Below, piece after piece: positions 41,154-42,487 of a stretch of 42,487 nt of DNA. The stretch is from Planctomycetales bacterium 71-10 (GTDB lineage: Bacteria; Planctomycetota; Planctomycetia; Isosphaerales; Isosphaeraceae). Under the pieces are notes generated by a model. It did no database searches. It was not told the origin of the DNA and saw only the letters and a list, made by a program, of their open reading frames with translations. The stretch is taken from positions 1,961 to 44,447 of the forward strand of contig MKTT01000139.1 in the NCBI GenBank assembly GCA_001898385.1, written 5' to 3'. Every line of letters begins with the position of its first letter. Positions within the stretch are counted from its first letter, which is position 1. The translations under genes were made by a program, and so were the position numbers.

Positions 41154-42487
41154 TCATCGCCGCGGCGGCCCGCCGGGCGGGATCGGGGCTTCCGGGAGCG
41201 GGTCGCGGCCGGCGGTCGAGACCTCGACGCGGACCGGCGCCGGGCCGAAACGGACCGCGCCGTGGATCGTCCGTCGCGATGGGTCCAGCCGGAACGGGGC
41301 CGGCGCTCCGTCGACGCGGACCTCGACGTTCGGTTCGGCGCCGGCGGCGACGATGACCGTCTGCTCCGAGCCGGGCGGGCCTTGAAGCTCCAGCGTCAGG
41401 ACGCCCGCCGAGGCGTCCCGGCGCTCGGCGATCCGCTTGCCCCCCCAGAGGTGGCGCGGGCCGTCGTCGGGGAGCCGCCGGAGGTGGAACAGCTTGAGGC
41501 CGCGCCCGGGGACCCGGCCGCCGGCGAGCCCTCGTCGCAGCAGCTCGTCCCCCGACTCTCGCCGGCACTCGCCCGCGTTCACGTCCAGGACCGCGTAGGT
41601 CCCGCCCGGCTGTAGCCCCAGGCGTCCCGGGGAACGGAAGGTCAGCGCGACGTCTTCGGCCTCGGCGTTCATGTTCGCCAGCACGACGAGGTGGTCCCCC
41701 CACGTCTCGTTGCGATAGATCGTGGCGCGGCGGCCGGGGGCGTCGGTGGCGAAGAGGTCGGCGGACTCGGCGAAGTAGTGGGGCGTGGATTCGTACATGC
41801 CGAATCCGTATTGCGCCCAGTTGTAGGCGCGGAGGATCGGGACCTCATCCTTCGCAACGCCCGCGGCATAGGCGAACTTCTCGGGATAGAGCCGCCAATC
41901 GATGTACATGTACTGGCCGCCGCCGCCGAGGAGGTCGTAGTTGTAGGCGACCTCCGTGGCGCTGCGATCGAGGTCCTTGCCGCCCGGCCACAGGCATCCT
42001 TGCGCGTCCATGCCCTTGAACGCCCCGTACTGGGCCCAGTAAGCCTCCAGCGACGGGAAAGTATAGCCTTCGCCGTAGAGGTGGGCGTCGAAGTCGCAGA
42101 TCACGGGCTGGACGGTGGCCCGGGCGCAATGGTCGATGAGGACCGCGTGGGGGCGTCGGGCGCGCAGGGACTGGCGCCGCTTCCAGTTCATCTCGTGGAG
42201 TTCGATCAGGCAGTCGTACGCCGCTTCCGGGTGGGCGTGCTCGGCCTGGAGCGTGCAGACGTAGGCGAGGTTGTCGTCGATGTACATGCCGTCGACGTCG
42301 TAACGGTCGAGCATCCGGTCATTGCAAGCGATCCGGTAATCCGACAGGCCGTTGGGGGAGGCGAGGCAGGTCGCCATCATGTCGCAGTAGCGGTCCATCG
42401 AGTCCGTGTATCGCCCGCCGTAGTTGAAGCCCTGCCAGAGGTAACCGTTCACGGCCCGGTACTTGACCCGAGGGCGGCTGCCTGAGC
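41154..42487 (-). CDS. Glycoside hydrolase-like protein, C-terminal part (5' end outside window)
   Basis: The frame is open to the right window edge, so the N-terminus is missing; about 444 residues remain. The visible part looks like the second half of a TIM-barrel carbohydrate enzyme: DRYDVDGMYIDDNLAYVC ends with an acidic strand typical of catalytic or substrate-binding sites, then DFDAHLYGEGYTFPSLEAYW and a beta-sandwich tail (ATIYRNETWGDHLVVLANMN, VEVRVDGAPAPF). The barrel motif resembles clan-D-like or DUF6259-like proteins, but I cannot name the family with confidence. It is the upstream neighbour of the six-hairpin glycosidase-like gene on the same strand. A GTG at 42452 is in frame but is unlikely to be the true start. 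Confidence 0.7.
   Translation of the reverse strand, partial: SGSRPRVKYRAVNGYLWQGFNYGGRYTDSMDRYCDMMATCLASPNGLSDYRIACNDRMLDRYDVDGMYIDDNLAYVCTLQAEHAHPEAAYDCLIELHEMNWKRRQSLRARRPHAVLIDHCARATVQPVICDFDAHLYGEGYTFPSLEAYWAQYGAFKGMDAQGCLWPGGKDLDRSATEVAYNYDLLGGGGQYMYIDWRLYPEKFAYAAGVAKDEVPILRAYNWAQYGFGMYESTPHYFAESADLFATDAPGRRATIYRNETWGDHLVVLANMNAEAEDVALTFRSPGRLGLQPGGTYAVLDVNAGECRRESGDELLRRGLAGGRVPGRGLKLFHLRRLPDDGPRHLWGGKRIAERRDASAGVLTLELQGPPGSEQTVIVAAGAEPNVEVRVDGAPAPFRLDPSRRTIHGAVRFGPAPVRVEVSTAGRDPLPEAPIPPGGPPRR

Overview
The window is about 70% GC and its gene content points to a planctomycete, most likely of the Isosphaeraceae type. The clues are three very different Ser/Thr kinases (multi-membrane, TPR-like and WD40), an ECF sigma factor translated just ahead of a kinase, a CRTAC1-type FG-GAP/ASPIC-UnbV secreted protein, large secreted glycosidase-like proteins, and many long spurious antisense frames of the kind seen in high-GC genomes. 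This taxonomic placement is inference from family content. I see no rRNA, tRNA or CRISPR array, and no intact mobile element.

Layout. 1-3340: 3' end of hisG, a stand-alone response regulator, a D-lactate dehydrogenase-type enzyme, a PilZ protein and a KDPG aldolase. 3341-4098: gene-free, holding a composite inverted-repeat element (REPIN/MITE-like) with a second palindrome nested inside it. 4099-11553: membrane Ser/Thr kinase, Spinster-like MFS carrier, XerD-type recombinase, and an ECF sigma-kinase operon. 11935-13541: three orphan genes (an 80-residue Pro/Ser/Asn-rich protein, an unknown 200-residue protein and a small HTH regulator). 13495-18725: a WD40 kinase overlapping the start of a secreted beta-propeller protein. 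18841-23832: heavy-metal RND pump and its adaptor, without an outer-membrane channel. 24267-25628: UMF1/Atg22-like MFS. 25702-25860: a second copy of the composite repeat, reverse-complemented.

25920-29232 is the most notable locus. It encodes a phosphoethanolamine N-methyltransferase of the plant/nematode/Plasmodium type with its catalytic Tyr and His conserved, then an APC permease resembling the amino acid/choline transporter group, then a phosphatidylcholine synthase (Pcs) with a complete CDP-alcohol phosphotransferase motif. Together these could make or import choline and attach it to CDP-diacylglycerol. The phosphatase needed to turn phosphocholine into choline is not visible here.

29363-42487: an alpha/beta hydrolase, an AraC regulator coupled to a DUF417 (RclC-like) membrane protein, two small or hypothetical proteins, a HEAT-repeat protein with a clear terminator, ribF, a degenerate oxidoreductase-like membrane protein whose last residues are read from a second repeat family, a MoxR ATPase, a remnant of an insertion-sequence transposase, and two secreted carbohydrate-active proteins, the last cut by the window edge.
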